IMG/VR virus record: IMGVR_UViG_3300025759_000260
Coordinates: 1-37,170 of that record
Length of the DNA stretch: 37,170 nucleotides
Reading direction: 5' to 3' (one strand)
Source: a virus
In this document: positions 7,657 to 14,275 of the stretch, in pieces
How the letters are laid out: every line of letters starts with the position of its first letter
Numbering within the stretch: position 1 is the first letter of the stretch
The notes under the pieces: model-generated
The model's input: only the letters and a program-made list of their open reading frames with translations
Database searches by the model: none
Told to the model about the DNA's origin: nothing
Position numbers and translations under genes: made by a program

Positions 7657-8729
7657 AACTAGAAATCGAAAAAGAAAAATTAATGCGATTGTTCAGCGCG
7701 GCGAACAAAGCAACCGCCCCCAAGAGCAATCTCCCCGCCTTGGGGAATGTCCTCCTTAAAGCGGAGGGAGACAAGTTGTCCATCAGTGGGACCAACCTTG
7801 ACCAAGAAGTCGTAGCTACGGATACGGCTGAAGTGAAAGAGGAAGGCAGCGTCCTGATCCCTGGATCACGAATGAGGAGCTTGGTGGGGTCAATGTCTGG
7901 TCCCGTAAAGATCAAGAAAGTCCGAAACGATATAGAGGTATCCTCAGAGGGCTTCTCAGCGAAGCTCAAAGGACTCCCAGTGGATGAGTATTGTGGACCC
8001 GCACTGACAGGGGAACCAGAGGTTTTTAATTTTAACGGGGAAAGATTTTCAGAAGCACTGAACTCGGTTGTATTCGCCGCCAGTGCCGATGCGACACGCC
8101 ACATGCTCAATGGGGTATATTTTGAGGCAGACGAAAATGGATGTCGCGTAGTCGCCACAGATGGCAGGAGACTGTCCGTCTGCTCGATTGAAGATGGAGA
8201 ACATCCCAAGGCTGGGGTAATCCTCCCCACCTTAGCGGCAGACATCATTTCTGAAGCGGCAGGTTCGCAGGAGGAGATTGAGTTCCACGTTGCAAGTTCT
8301 TATGTCCGGCTGGCGACCAAAACAACCCAGGTATTTAGCAAGACGATTGCTGCGGAGTTCCCTGATTACCGAAAGGTGATGCCTTCGCCAGAGGACACTG
8401 ACCGCATTGCTTCCTTTGATAAGTTTGAGCTAAGTTCAGCATTCCGCAGGACAGCCCTCTTCTCAAACCCGAAGTCCCCGGTAACTCGCTTGGAGTGTGT
8501 TTCCGGTTCTCTCACCATCACCTCAAAAGCTCCCGAAGAAGGAGAAGCGAACGAGGTTGTGGAGGGAGAAGGACAAAGTTTCTCCACTGCCTTGCAGCCC
8601 CACTACATGCAGCAGTTCTTGAAAACGACTAAGGGAGAGTCCGTTACAATTTGTGTCGGTGACTCGGCTGACCCGATCAGGGTGTTGTCTGAGGACACCG
8701 AATACGTGGTAATGCCCGTGAGAAAGTAG
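7653..8729 (+). CDS. dnaN: DNA polymerase III beta subunit (sliding clamp)
   Basis: At 358 residues this has the length of bacterial beta clamps, with three successive clamp domains. Recognisable stretches are KATAPKSNLPALGNVLLKAE in domain 1, ATRHMLNGVYFE and VATDGRRLSVCS in domain 2, and SFSTALQPHYMQQFL with the terminal EYVVMPVRK in domain 3. The protein forms a ring that holds polymerase on DNA. Most phages recruit the host clamp or encode a gp45-type trimer, so a full DnaN homologue is notable. It may serve the family A polymerase encoded at 14272-16032. The reading frame is intact. Confidence 0.93.
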   Translation: MKLEIEKEKLMRLFSAANKATAPKSNLPALGNVLLKAEGDKLSISGTNLDQEVVATDTAEVKEEGSVLIPGSRMRSLVGSMSGPVKIKKVRNDIEVSSEGFSAKLKGLPVDEYCGPALTGEPEVFNFNGERFSEALNSVVFAASADATRHMLNGVYFEADENGCRVVATDGRRLSVCSIEDGEHPKAGVILPTLAADIISEAAGSQEEIEFHVASSYVRLATKTTQVFSKTIAAEFPDYRKVMPSPEDTDRIASFDKFELSSAFRRTALFSNPKSPVTRLECVSGSLTITSKAPEEGEANEVVEGEGQSFSTALQPHYMQQFLKTTKGESVTICVGDSADPIRVLSEDTEYVVMPVRK

Positions 8730-8733
8730 GGGA

Positions 8734-10017
8734 ATGAAATCTCTATTTTTGAAGCAGGAAGAGTCCAAAGGATTCTTTGTAGCGGCACACACTAAAGGCC
8801 AGAACACCCTCGACACATCCAGTGTAGGGACAGGGAAGACAGTAGTCGCAGCCCACCTTGCCTTGGATTGGGATGGTCCCGTGGCAGTTATCTGCCCAAA
8901 GGCAGTAGTCCCTTCATGGGAGCGTGAGTTGAAGGAGCATGGTGTGGAGCCTTGCTTTGTATTGAACTATGAGAAGATCCGCAATGGGAGAACTCAGTGG
9001 ATGAGCAAGAAGGGAAAAAAGCTAATGACTTGGAACCTCCCCCCCAAGTGCTTAGTCTTTATTGATGAAATTCATGCCTGTAAGTCTCCGTTCACCCAGA
9101 ATGCCCAGATGCTAATCTCTTTAGTCCAGCAGGGGTATAGGGTTCACGGGATGTCAGCTACGGCAGCGGAAGACCCAACAGAGATGAGGGCATTGGGTTT
9201 CATGTTGGGGCTTCATAACCTCAATAAAGATGAGTCGTGGTTCTCCTGGATGAAGAGGAATGGATGTGTGAAAAACGATTGGAACCAGTGGATCTGCGTC
9301 CGTAAGCACACCTTACCCGCCATCAAAGAGAAGATGTATTCTTCCAACGTCAAAAAACTGACAGTGAAAGACTTCCCCGACTCCTTCAAGCATAACCGGG
9401 TCTTCGTAAAGCCGATACAATTCTCCAGCTATAAAGATATTATCAAAGCCTATGACGAACTGGGCATCACCCCTGAGATCATAGACAAGCTACTGGAAGA
9501 CCATACAGTCGAGGATAGCGAACACGTTCTGGTGAACCTGTTGAGGGCTAGACAGTTAGCAGAAGCTATGAAGGTTCCTGACCTAGCGGACATGGCCGAA
9601 GAGTTGAGGCTAGAGGGGAACAGCGTTGTTCTATTCGTAAACTTCTCAGACACGGTAGATGCCCTCTGCACCAGGCTCGACTGCCTTAAGATTGACGGTA
9701 GGCAGACTGCTTCTGAACGCCAAGATGCGATTGATTCTTTTCAAGAAGATAAGGTCGAGGTTCTCGTAGTTAATATCGCGGCTGGGGGGACAGGCATATC
9801 TCTCCACGATGTTAATGGAGAGCGACCCAGAGTCTCTCTGATTAGCCCCACGTTCTCAGCAAAGCACTACTTACAGTGCTTGGGGAGGATTCACCGAAAC
9901 GGTGCTAAGTCAGATGCGGTTCAGCAAATCATTGTGGCCGCTGACTCGATTGAAGAACACGTTGTGAAAGCGATAAACAAGAAAATACAAAACATGGAGA
10001 TGCTACATGGAAATTGA
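8734..10017 (+). CDS. SF2 DNA helicase/translocase (SNF2-like)
   Basis: This 427-residue protein has the SF2 motif set: VGTGKT (Walker A, residues 31-36), VFIDEIHACKS (motif II, DEIH at 111-114), SATAAED (motif III from 141), VLFVNFSDTVDALC (start of RecA domain 2), VNIAAGGTGISLHD (motif V) and QCLGRIHRNG (motif VI, 381-390). A compact helicase with no extra domains fits phage SNF2-type enzymes used in replication or recombination. GGGG stands just before its ATG and may be a weak ribosome site. Its end overlaps the next start by 11 bases. Confidence 0.92.
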   Translation: MKSLFLKQEESKGFFVAAHTKGQNTLDTSSVGTGKTVVAAHLALDWDGPVAVICPKAVVPSWERELKEHGVEPCFVLNYEKIRNGRTQWMSKKGKKLMTWNLPPKCLVFIDEIHACKSPFTQNAQMLISLVQQGYRVHGMSATAAEDPTEMRALGFMLGLHNLNKDESWFSWMKRNGCVKNDWNQWICVRKHTLPAIKEKMYSSNVKKLTVKDFPDSFKHNRVFVKPIQFSSYKDIIKAYDELGITPEIIDKLLEDHTVEDSEHVLVNLLRARQLAEAMKVPDLADMAEELRLEGNSVVLFVNFSDTVDALCTRLDCLKIDGRQTASERQDAIDSFQEDKVEVLVVNIAAGGTGISLHDVNGERPRVSLISPTFSAKHYLQCLGRIHRNGAKSDAVQQIIVAADSIEEHVVKAINKKIQNMEMLHGN

Positions 10018-10291
10018 AGAGATATTCAAAATTGATTTTGCTAAAGCCAAAGCGATAGCCTTCTTAGAGATCGAACGCTATAAGCTCGACATCAAAGGAA
10101 AAGAGACTTCTATTGACGAGGAAGCTGCAATCCTTTTCGGCATCATCGCTGGCATGGCATACTCAGAGATAGAACATAAAGTTTGCTACGAGAAGGAGTC
10201 AAAATACTCAGAAGATTATGTTGACTTCCTTGAGCGCATAGTGAAGATGAAAACAGTTAACCCAGAAAAATCTAAATTATCATACAACTAA
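10007..10291 (+). CDS. Hypothetical small helical protein
   Basis: This 94-residue Lys/Glu-rich protein (MEIEEIFKIDFAKAKAIAFL) has three or four predicted helices and no family that I recognise. The central piece EEAAILFGIIAGMAYSEIEH resembles short phage accessory proteins. It starts inside the helicase gene and its TAA shares bases with the next ATG (TAATG), so it is transcribed and probably translated together with both. Confidence 0.7.
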   Translation: MEIEEIFKIDFAKAKAIAFLEIERYKLDIKGKETSIDEEAAILFGIIAGMAYSEIEHKVCYEKESKYSEDYVDFLERIVKMKTVNPEKSKLSYN

Positions 10292-10536
10292 TGGACACAC
10301 CAGATCATTCAAATCGAGGACACGCAGAGTTCGGCCCGTCAGGATTGAAGTATGTGGCAGCTTGTCCCGGCTTCCACGGAACAGAAGGCACTTCAGAGGC
10401 AGCGGAACGAGGAACCAGGATTCATGAAGCTCTAGAAGTCCATGACCCTAGTGCGCTCCACGACGAAGAGGAGGTCGCAATCTACGAGCAGATCGTCGAG
10501 ATGGAGCGCGAGTTTATGTCGAACTTTGAGAAATAA
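10291..10536 (+). CDS. N-terminal half of a split RecB/Cas4-like nuclease (DUF2800-type)
   Basis: These 81 residues match the opening of PD-(D/E)XK phage nucleases of the DUF2800 type: AEFGPSGLKYVAACPGFHG, then SEAAERGTRIHEALE, the segment that normally supplies the first helix and the His of the active-site region. The frame then stops at FEK. The rest of such an enzyme, starting at the equivalent of its next strand (EIVLDIELDYGLSTFGTCDRL), is found 1.8 kb downstream at 12333-13205. Together 81 + 290 residues equal one normal-sized nuclease. It is either a two-subunit enzyme or an inactivated one. Confidence 0.75.
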   Translation: MDTPDHSNRGHAEFGPSGLKYVAACPGFHGTEGTSEAAERGTRIHEALEVHDPSALHDEEEVAIYEQIVEMEREFMSNFEK

Positions 10537-10539
10537 AAT

Positions 10540-10734
10540 ATGAATGAAGACCCAAATGAGGCTTCTTTGGTGCTTCAATACAAAGTTTTAAAACACGACC
10601 TTGACGAACTGTTGAAAAGCATTTCCGATAATTCCGCTGACCTTGACATTTATGAGCAGCGCAGCCTTCTCAGAGATGGGATAAAGGTGATCTCAAAGAG
10701 ATGCGCTAAGGTGATTGAATTGACCGAAGACTAA
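10540..10734 (+). CDS. Hypothetical helical protein
   Basis: This 64-residue protein (MNEDPNEASLVLQYKVLKHD) is acidic and helical throughout, with heptad-like spacing (YKVLKHDLDELLKSI), so a short coiled coil is likely. No family is recognised. It begins 3 bases after the stop of the N-terminal nuclease fragment and is the first gene of the block that separates the two nuclease halves. Confidence 0.6.
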   Translation: MNEDPNEASLVLQYKVLKHDLDELLKSISDNSADLDIYEQRSLLRDGIKVISKRCAKVIELTED

Positions 10735-10783
10735 TTTTAGCTGGGGGTTGGGGTCGAAAGCTCCCAATTTTAAATGAGACAGC

Positions 10784-10813
10784 ATAGATGTCCGCCCAGT
10801 AGCTCTCTCTAAA
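10784..10813 (+). repeat. 30-bp direct repeat, left copy
   Basis: The 30 bases beginning ATAGATGTCCGCCCAG and ending CTCTCTCTAAA occur identically at 11496-11525. The two copies bracket the DUF6948-like gene and the glycine-repeat gene. Each copy also lies directly before a start codon (21 and 9 bases upstream), so it may act as a duplicated leader as well as a recombination site. Confidence 0.95.
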
Positions 10814-10834
10814 CAACAACAAAAAAAAAACAAA

Positions 10835-11197
10835 ATGAAAAATAATACAATAACCATTGACGGAATTGAATATATACGAGCCGACCAAGCTAGGGCGACC
10901 AAACTTGACGGAATGGAATACGTCATTATTCGGAGTGCCGATAGCGGAGTCCACGCTGGATATTTGAAAAAAGAAACCGCAGACGGAACGGTTACGCTTC
11001 TGTCGGCGCGTAGGCTGTGGTATTGGGAAGGGGCTGCGAGCTTATCGCAACTCGCGTCCGAAGGAACAAAATCTCCTGATAAATGTAAATTTCCTTGCGA
11101 AGTTGAGGAAATCAAAATTTTCAGGGTTTGCGAAATAATTGCAGCGACTGAATCAGCGATGCAAAGCATCGCAAACGTGGAGGTATGGGCAGTTTAA
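10835..11197 (+). CDS. DUF6948-like phage protein
   Basis: This 120-residue protein carries the phrases YVIIRSADSGVHAGYL, ARRLWYWEGAASLSQLASEG and CKFPCEVEEI, then ATESAMQSIANVEVWAV. These are typical of the DUF6948 family, a widespread phage family of unknown function. The 5' leader is a striking A-rich stretch without Shine-Dalgarno. It lies within the cassette bounded by the 30-bp direct repeats and overlaps the glycine-repeat frame by 13 bases. As I recall, this family is often followed by Gly-Tyr repeat sequence in other phages, so the pair may be a conserved unit. Confidence 0.75.
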   Translation: MKNNTITIDGIEYIRADQARATKLDGMEYVIIRSADSGVHAGYLKKETADGTVTLLSARRLWYWEGAASLSQLASEGTKSPDKCKFPCEVEEIKIFRVCEIIAATESAMQSIANVEVWAV

Positions 11198-11499
11198 TCG
11201 AAACCCAAATGAGAGGCTATGGAGATGGCTCTGGAGATGGCTATGGCTATGGCACTGGCACTGGCTCTGGCCATGGCCCTGGCTATGGCCATGGCTCTGG
11301 CTTTGGAGATGGCCATGGCACTGGCACTGGCTCTGGCCATGGCCCTGGCTCTGGCTCTGGCACTGGCACTGGCTCTGGCCATGGCCCTGGCTCTGGCTCT
11401 GGCACTGGCTCTGGCTCTGGCTATGGCACTGGCTCTGGCTCTGGCTATGGCTCTGACACTGGCTCTGGAGTTGGAGGTGGAGATGGCTTCTTTGGATAG
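11185..11499 (+). CDS. Glycine-dipeptide repeat protein (G-X)n
   Basis: This frame codes about 104 residues in which every second residue is Gly from position 11 on (GYGDGSGDGYGYGTGTGSGHGPG and so on). The alternate positions are Ser, Thr, Tyr, His, Asp or Pro. ATG 11185 has GGAGG only 1 base upstream; ATG 11209 is an alternative. The hexamer-based DNA also leaves the other two forward frames open: one would give Ala/Leu/Met repeats, the other Leu/Trp/His. The Gly frame is preferred for its start position and for the TAG falling at the repeat border, but the true frame is not proven. Function is unknown. Confidence 0.5.
   Translation: MGSLIETQMRGYGDGSGDGYGYGTGTGSGHGPGYGHGSGFGDGHGTGTGSGHGPGSGSGTGTGSGHGPGSGSGTGSGSGYGTGSGSGYGSDTGSGVGGGDGFFG
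11219..11472 (+). repeat. Degenerate hexanucleotide tandem repeat
   Basis: About 42 units of the form GGCNNN (mostly GGCTCT, GGCACT, GGCCAT, GGCTAT, GGCCCT, GGAGAT) follow each other without interruption. Higher-order blocks such as ggccatggccctggctctgg recur. All forward frames remain open, as expected for a repeat unit free of T-A-R combinations. Confidence 0.9.
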
Positions 11500-11525
11500 A
11501 TGTCCGCCCAGTAGCTCTCTCTAAA
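11496..11525 (+). repeat. 30-bp direct repeat, right copy
   Basis: This copy is identical to the one at 10784-10813. It contains the stop codon of the glycine-repeat gene (TAG at 11497-11499) and ends 9 bases before the ATG of the next gene. The flanking bases outside the 30-mer differ between copies, so the boundaries are sharp. Confidence 0.95.
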
Positions 11526-11534
11526 AATTGAAAA

Positions 11535-11783
11535 ATGAATAAAGATTTATTCTCAGGTTTTGATCCAGACCATCTATTGGTAATGGACGGGTATGATGAC
11601 TGCATCGTTGGGGTAGTAGAACGCTTCGGCCAAGAGCCTATCGTATGCTATGACAAAGAAAAGGTTCTTCAGCGGCTAGAGGCAGACGGCATGGGCAGAG
11701 ACGATGCTGAAGAGTTTTTCTACTTCAACCAGATCGGGTCGTGGCTAGGGGATTTAACTCCGTGCTTTGTATCGCTTAATTAG
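11535..11783 (+). CDS. Hypothetical conserved phage protein
   Basis: The protein has 82 residues. The stretches YDDCIVGVVERFGQEPIVCYD, EADGMGRDDAEEFFYFNQIG and GDLTPCFV form a compact alpha/beta pattern that I have seen in unannotated phage proteins. The function is not known to me. Its leader AAAAATTGAAAA recurs before the next two genes. It lies immediately right of the direct-repeat cassette. Confidence 0.7.
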   Translation: MNKDLFSGFDPDHLLVMDGYDDCIVGVVERFGQEPIVCYDKEKVLQRLEADGMGRDDAEEFFYFNQIGSWLGDLTPCFVSLN

Positions 11784-11819
11784 GTTGCATTTATAAATAA
11801 AAATTGAAATTAAAAACGA

Positions 11820-12035
11820 ATGAAACACCACTACCCAAATTGCCGAGGAGGACCAGACTGCGATTGCGACGACGAGCTAGACACGGACTCGCTCAAAGTC
11901 GGCAGCATCATCCGATACTGGACGGAGCGACTTATGGTCGATCATATCGACTGGGATAAGGGAGTATTATGGGCATCCTGTGCAATGGGCAAAGAGTTTG
12001 AGGTTCCTTTTGGTGAATTTGATATTATTCGCTAG
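11820..12035 (+). CDS. Small Cys/His N-terminal hypothetical protein
   Basis: The protein has 71 residues. The N terminus MKHHYPNCRGGPDCDCDDE holds two His and three Cys that could bind a metal. It is followed by a small beta-rich domain (SIIRYWTERLMVDHIDWDKGVLWASC). No family is recognised. An A/T-rich leader with AAAATTGAA precedes it. It is part of the block separating the two nuclease fragments. Confidence 0.6.
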   Translation: MKHHYPNCRGGPDCDCDDELDTDSLKVGSIIRYWTERLMVDHIDWDKGVLWASCAMGKEFEVPFGEFDIIR

Positions 12036-12102
12036 GGAAGGACATTGCGCCCACCACGAAGAGTTTTATGAAAAATTGAAGAATGTATTTTAGAAATTTC
12101 GC

Positions 12103-12336
12103 ATGGATTTAAAATATGGTCCGTTGAGAGACAAGATACTCAAAGAATTGAGTGATGGGGAAGTTCTCACTTCCAAAGAAATAGAAGAGAAGGTTGCTTG
12201 GCCCAAAAAAACCAACATAGTAAAAACCTTGTCAGATTTGAAAATAGACTTGGTGGTTAGAAAAGACTCAAGAAAGTTGTTGAAAATATTCCCCGAAAAA
12301 GCTAGGGGTCAGTTTAAATGGAGATTAGTAAAATGA
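12103..12336 (+). CDS. Small winged-helix-like DNA-binding protein
   Basis: The protein has 77 basic residues. The layout LRDKILKELSDGEVLTSKEIEEKV, then NIVKTLSDLKI, then RKDSRKLLKIFPE and FKWRLVK fits a winged helix-turn-helix (three helices then a beta hairpin), probably DNA-binding. This is inferred from secondary-structure pattern only. It overlaps the start of the downstream nuclease fragment by 4 bases (ATGA), which indicates co-translation. Confidence 0.55.
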   Translation: MDLKYGPLRDKILKELSDGEVLTSKEIEEKVAWPKKTNIVKTLSDLKIDLVVRKDSRKLLKIFPEKARGQFKWRLVK

Positions 12337-13205
12337 AAGAAGACTACAATGAAATCGTTTTAGACATCGAACTGGACTATGGGTTGTCCACGTTTGGAAC
12401 ATGCGACAGGCTTACCATTTACAACGGTAAAAAAGCACTTCTCGCGGATTACAAAACGGGGATAAGTCAGATTGACCACCCGTCGAAAAACTACCAGGCA
12501 AAAGCCTACACCTTGGGAGTATTCCAAAAATATCCCGAAGTAGAAGAGGTCACGTTTGTTTTCTACATCCCGCTTTACAACGAATCCCCTCACCACACAT
12601 TTACCAGAGAGGATGTCCCCGCGTTGAGAAAGGAACTGTCTACGGTGATCGCTTTAGCCACTGGCACACGACACTACTGGCAAGATGGAACCCCTCCGAC
12701 TCAAAACCTAAACCCAACACAAAATTGCAGGTTCTGCCGACACGAAGAGTCGTGTCCTGCCCTGGTGGGGTTGGTTTCGGAAGTCGCTAAAAAAGTAGGG
12801 CATCAATTTGAAGGTGTTGATTTTGATGAGGCAGATGATCCCGAACAAGTTGAAGTCCTTTATGACCTCGCGAAAGTCGTTGAAAAGTGGGCTATGTCCT
12901 ACAAAAGAAAAGCGGTCCAACTGGCGAAAGAGGGGATGGTCTTCCCAGGGCTGAAATTAAAATCAATGGGCGCAACGTCTAAAATAGAAGACGTTGGTGG
13001 ACTCATTGAGACAGCTAAAGATTTCGGAATCACCGAGGACCATCTTTTGAAGTTAGCATCTTTCCCTATCGGAAGGCTTGCGAAAGCGGTATCTGAAACC
13101 GCGAAAACAAAAGAAAAAGCAGCAATAAAAACAGAATTTCTTGACACGCTTGAAGAGAAGAGCATTATGTCAAAGTCTGAAGAGAGGTTCACACTCTCGA
13201 AATAG
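12333..13205 (+). CDS. C-terminal catalytic part of a split RecB/Cas4-like nuclease (DUF2800-type)
   Basis: The 290 residues begin with the strand EIVLDIELDYGLSTFGTCDRL. KKALLADYKTG, the D-...-(D/E)XK core with D and K in 'ADYKTG', follows. Then comes NYQAKAYTLGVF, where Q-A-K-A-Y is the usual motif after the core. CRFCRHEESCPAL holds three Cys, which may bind metal or an iron-sulfur cluster as in Cas4/AddB relatives. The N-terminal helix of the fold is absent here and is encoded at 10291-10536. I chose ATG 12333 because it overlaps the upstream stop (ATGA); ATG 12318 is also open. Likely role: exonuclease in recombination, paired with the next gene. Confidence 0.8.
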   Translation: MKEDYNEIVLDIELDYGLSTFGTCDRLTIYNGKKALLADYKTGISQIDHPSKNYQAKAYTLGVFQKYPEVEEVTFVFYIPLYNESPHHTFTREDVPALRKELSTVIALATGTRHYWQDGTPPTQNLNPTQNCRFCRHEESCPALVGLVSEVAKKVGHQFEGVDFDEADDPEQVEVLYDLAKVVEKWAMSYKRKAVQLAKEGMVFPGLKLKSMGATSKIEDVGGLIETAKDFGITEDHLLKLASFPIGRLAKAVSETAKTKEKAAIKTEFLDTLEEKSIMSKSEERFTLSK

Positions 13206-13232
13206 AAACAACAAAACAAAACAAAAACAAAA

Positions 13233-13868
13233 ATGGCAAAATCGGAAATAGTAGAAGATAAGAAAGAACTGTCGTCCGCGACTCCAGGATTCATCATCGA
13301 CCCGGAGGACATCGACATCCCCAAAGTAAACCTGGTTCAGAAAATGAGTCAGATCGACGGACCCCTTGGGTCAATCATGCTGGATCAAAAGCACTGCATC
13401 GCAGAAGCCGATGAACCTGTTGCGGTTTCAATCGTATCCGCCCGTAAGGGTTGGCGTGAAGACATTCCATTCGATGAGGACGAGATGCCTCGCATCGCGT
13501 GGAACCACGAAGACCGTGATGCCTTGGAAGCAGACTCAGGATATAAGATCCTTGAGTTCGCTGACATCCGCATCCTCTTCCACGGAGGTGAGGATGCTGA
13601 CCAAACGGTATACACCGTGCCGATTGGAGATAATCAGTATGCTCTTGGACGGATCAACGTCCAGAAGGATGCCTACCGCAACACATACAAGCGTCTTGCT
13701 ACGTTTGCAGCAGTGAACGCAGGGGCGGATCTTTCGGCTAAAGTTTGGAATATGAAGTCTATCTTGCTCACCAAAGGCAAGTATAGCTGGTATTCTCCTA
13801 GCTTAGAAAACTCCTCAGAGGTAGCCGCTGATGAGGTGGTTCAGTTCTTGGAAATGTTTCAGCAATGA
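13233..13868 (+). CDS. Putative ssDNA-binding/recombination partner protein
   Basis: This 211-residue acidic protein is beta-rich in the middle. It contains IDIPKVNLVQKMSQ, GPLGSIMLDQKHCI and YSWYSPSLEN, followed by a variable acidic tail with EMFQQ at the end. The order nuclease then this gene, 27 bases apart, matches phage exonuclease plus annealing or SSB-type protein pairs, and the sequence layout resembles such SSB-like proteins. I do not recognise a precise family, so the role is inferred. The leader is purely A/C-rich (AACAAAACAAAAACAAAAATGG), without Shine-Dalgarno. Confidence 0.6.
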   Translation: MAKSEIVEDKKELSSATPGFIIDPEDIDIPKVNLVQKMSQIDGPLGSIMLDQKHCIAEADEPVAVSIVSARKGWREDIPFDEDEMPRIAWNHEDRDALEADSGYKILEFADIRILFHGGEDADQTVYTVPIGDNQYALGRINVQKDAYRNTYKRLATFAAVNAGADLSAKVWNMKSILLTKGKYSWYSPSLENSSEVAADEVVQFLEMFQQ

Positions 13869-14038
13869 GCTACGACATTGAACTCGTCAAGGAACACGTA
13901 GCCAACATCGAGGCTGTGCGTTCCGAATTAGAACAGAAACTCGATGAACTTGAAGCCGCTAAAGAACACTTGGAGACTGAACTCAAAAGACTAGGCGCAG
14001 CCCATCAAGTGCTTTCTGATTCGTTGGAAGAAGCATAA
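13865..14038 (+). CDS. Small coiled-coil protein
   Basis: A 57-residue ORF starts with MSYDIELVKEHVANIEAVRS. ATGA overlaps the stop of the preceding gene. The sequence is a nearly continuous amphipathic helix (SELEQKLDELEAAKEHLETEL) with Leu in heptad positions, so a dimeric coiled coil is likely. It ends 17 bases before the terminator and is the last gene of that transcript. Function is unknown. Confidence 0.65.
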   Translation: MSYDIELVKEHVANIEAVRSELEQKLDELEAAKEHLETELKRLGAAHQVLSDSLEEA

Positions 14039-14055
14039 ACAACAAAAATAATATA

Positions 14056-14088
14056 GGCTCCGCTCATTATGGGCGGAGTCTTTTTTTT
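14056..14088 (+). terminator. Rho-independent terminator
   Basis: An 8-bp stem, GGCTCCGC (14056-14063) with GCGGAGTC (14073-14080, one G-T pair), closes a 9-base loop and is followed by eight T. It lies between the coiled-coil gene and the next ATG at 14093, inside an otherwise continuous rightward operon. Confidence 0.92.
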
Positions 14089-14092
14089 ACTT

Positions 14093-14275
14093 ATGACAAA
14101 TATTGAAGACGTTGATACAGATGAAATGATAGACTTCCTCCACTCGTTGGTAGAAGCCCTAGAACCCGACCCCGACCAGACAGAGCGTTTAATCGGGTTC
14201 TTAGAGGAGGAGAGCATCCTCTTGGAATACTGGACAGATGAAAACGATGTCTTTTGTTGTGGGAAGCAAAAATGA
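14093..14275 (+). CDS. Small acidic hypothetical protein
   Basis: The protein has 60 residues (MTNIEDVDTDEMIDFLHSLV), strongly acidic and helical, with a Cys pair near the end (VFCCGKQK). The open frame begins at 14069, but that start lies inside the terminator hairpin, so ATG 14093, just 4 bases after the T run, is the better choice. It overlaps the DNA polymerase start by ATGA. No family is recognised. Confidence 0.65.
   Translation: MTNIEDVDTDEMIDFLHSLVEALEPDPDQTERLIGFLEEESILLEYWTDENDVFCCGKQK

Noticed and set aside
10784-11525. CRISPR array
   Set aside because: Only two 30-bp repeats occur, 712 bases apart with genes between, and no cas genes are present.
11153-11605. Minus-strand Ser/Gln/His repeat ORF over the hexamer array
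   Set aside because: It is a by-product of the stop-free repeat and runs against the operon.
10291-13205. Group I intron or intein in the nuclease gene
   Set aside because: Each half has its own start and stop, an in-frame TAA precedes the second half, the gap holds several separate small genes, and no intein junction residues or homing nuclease are present.
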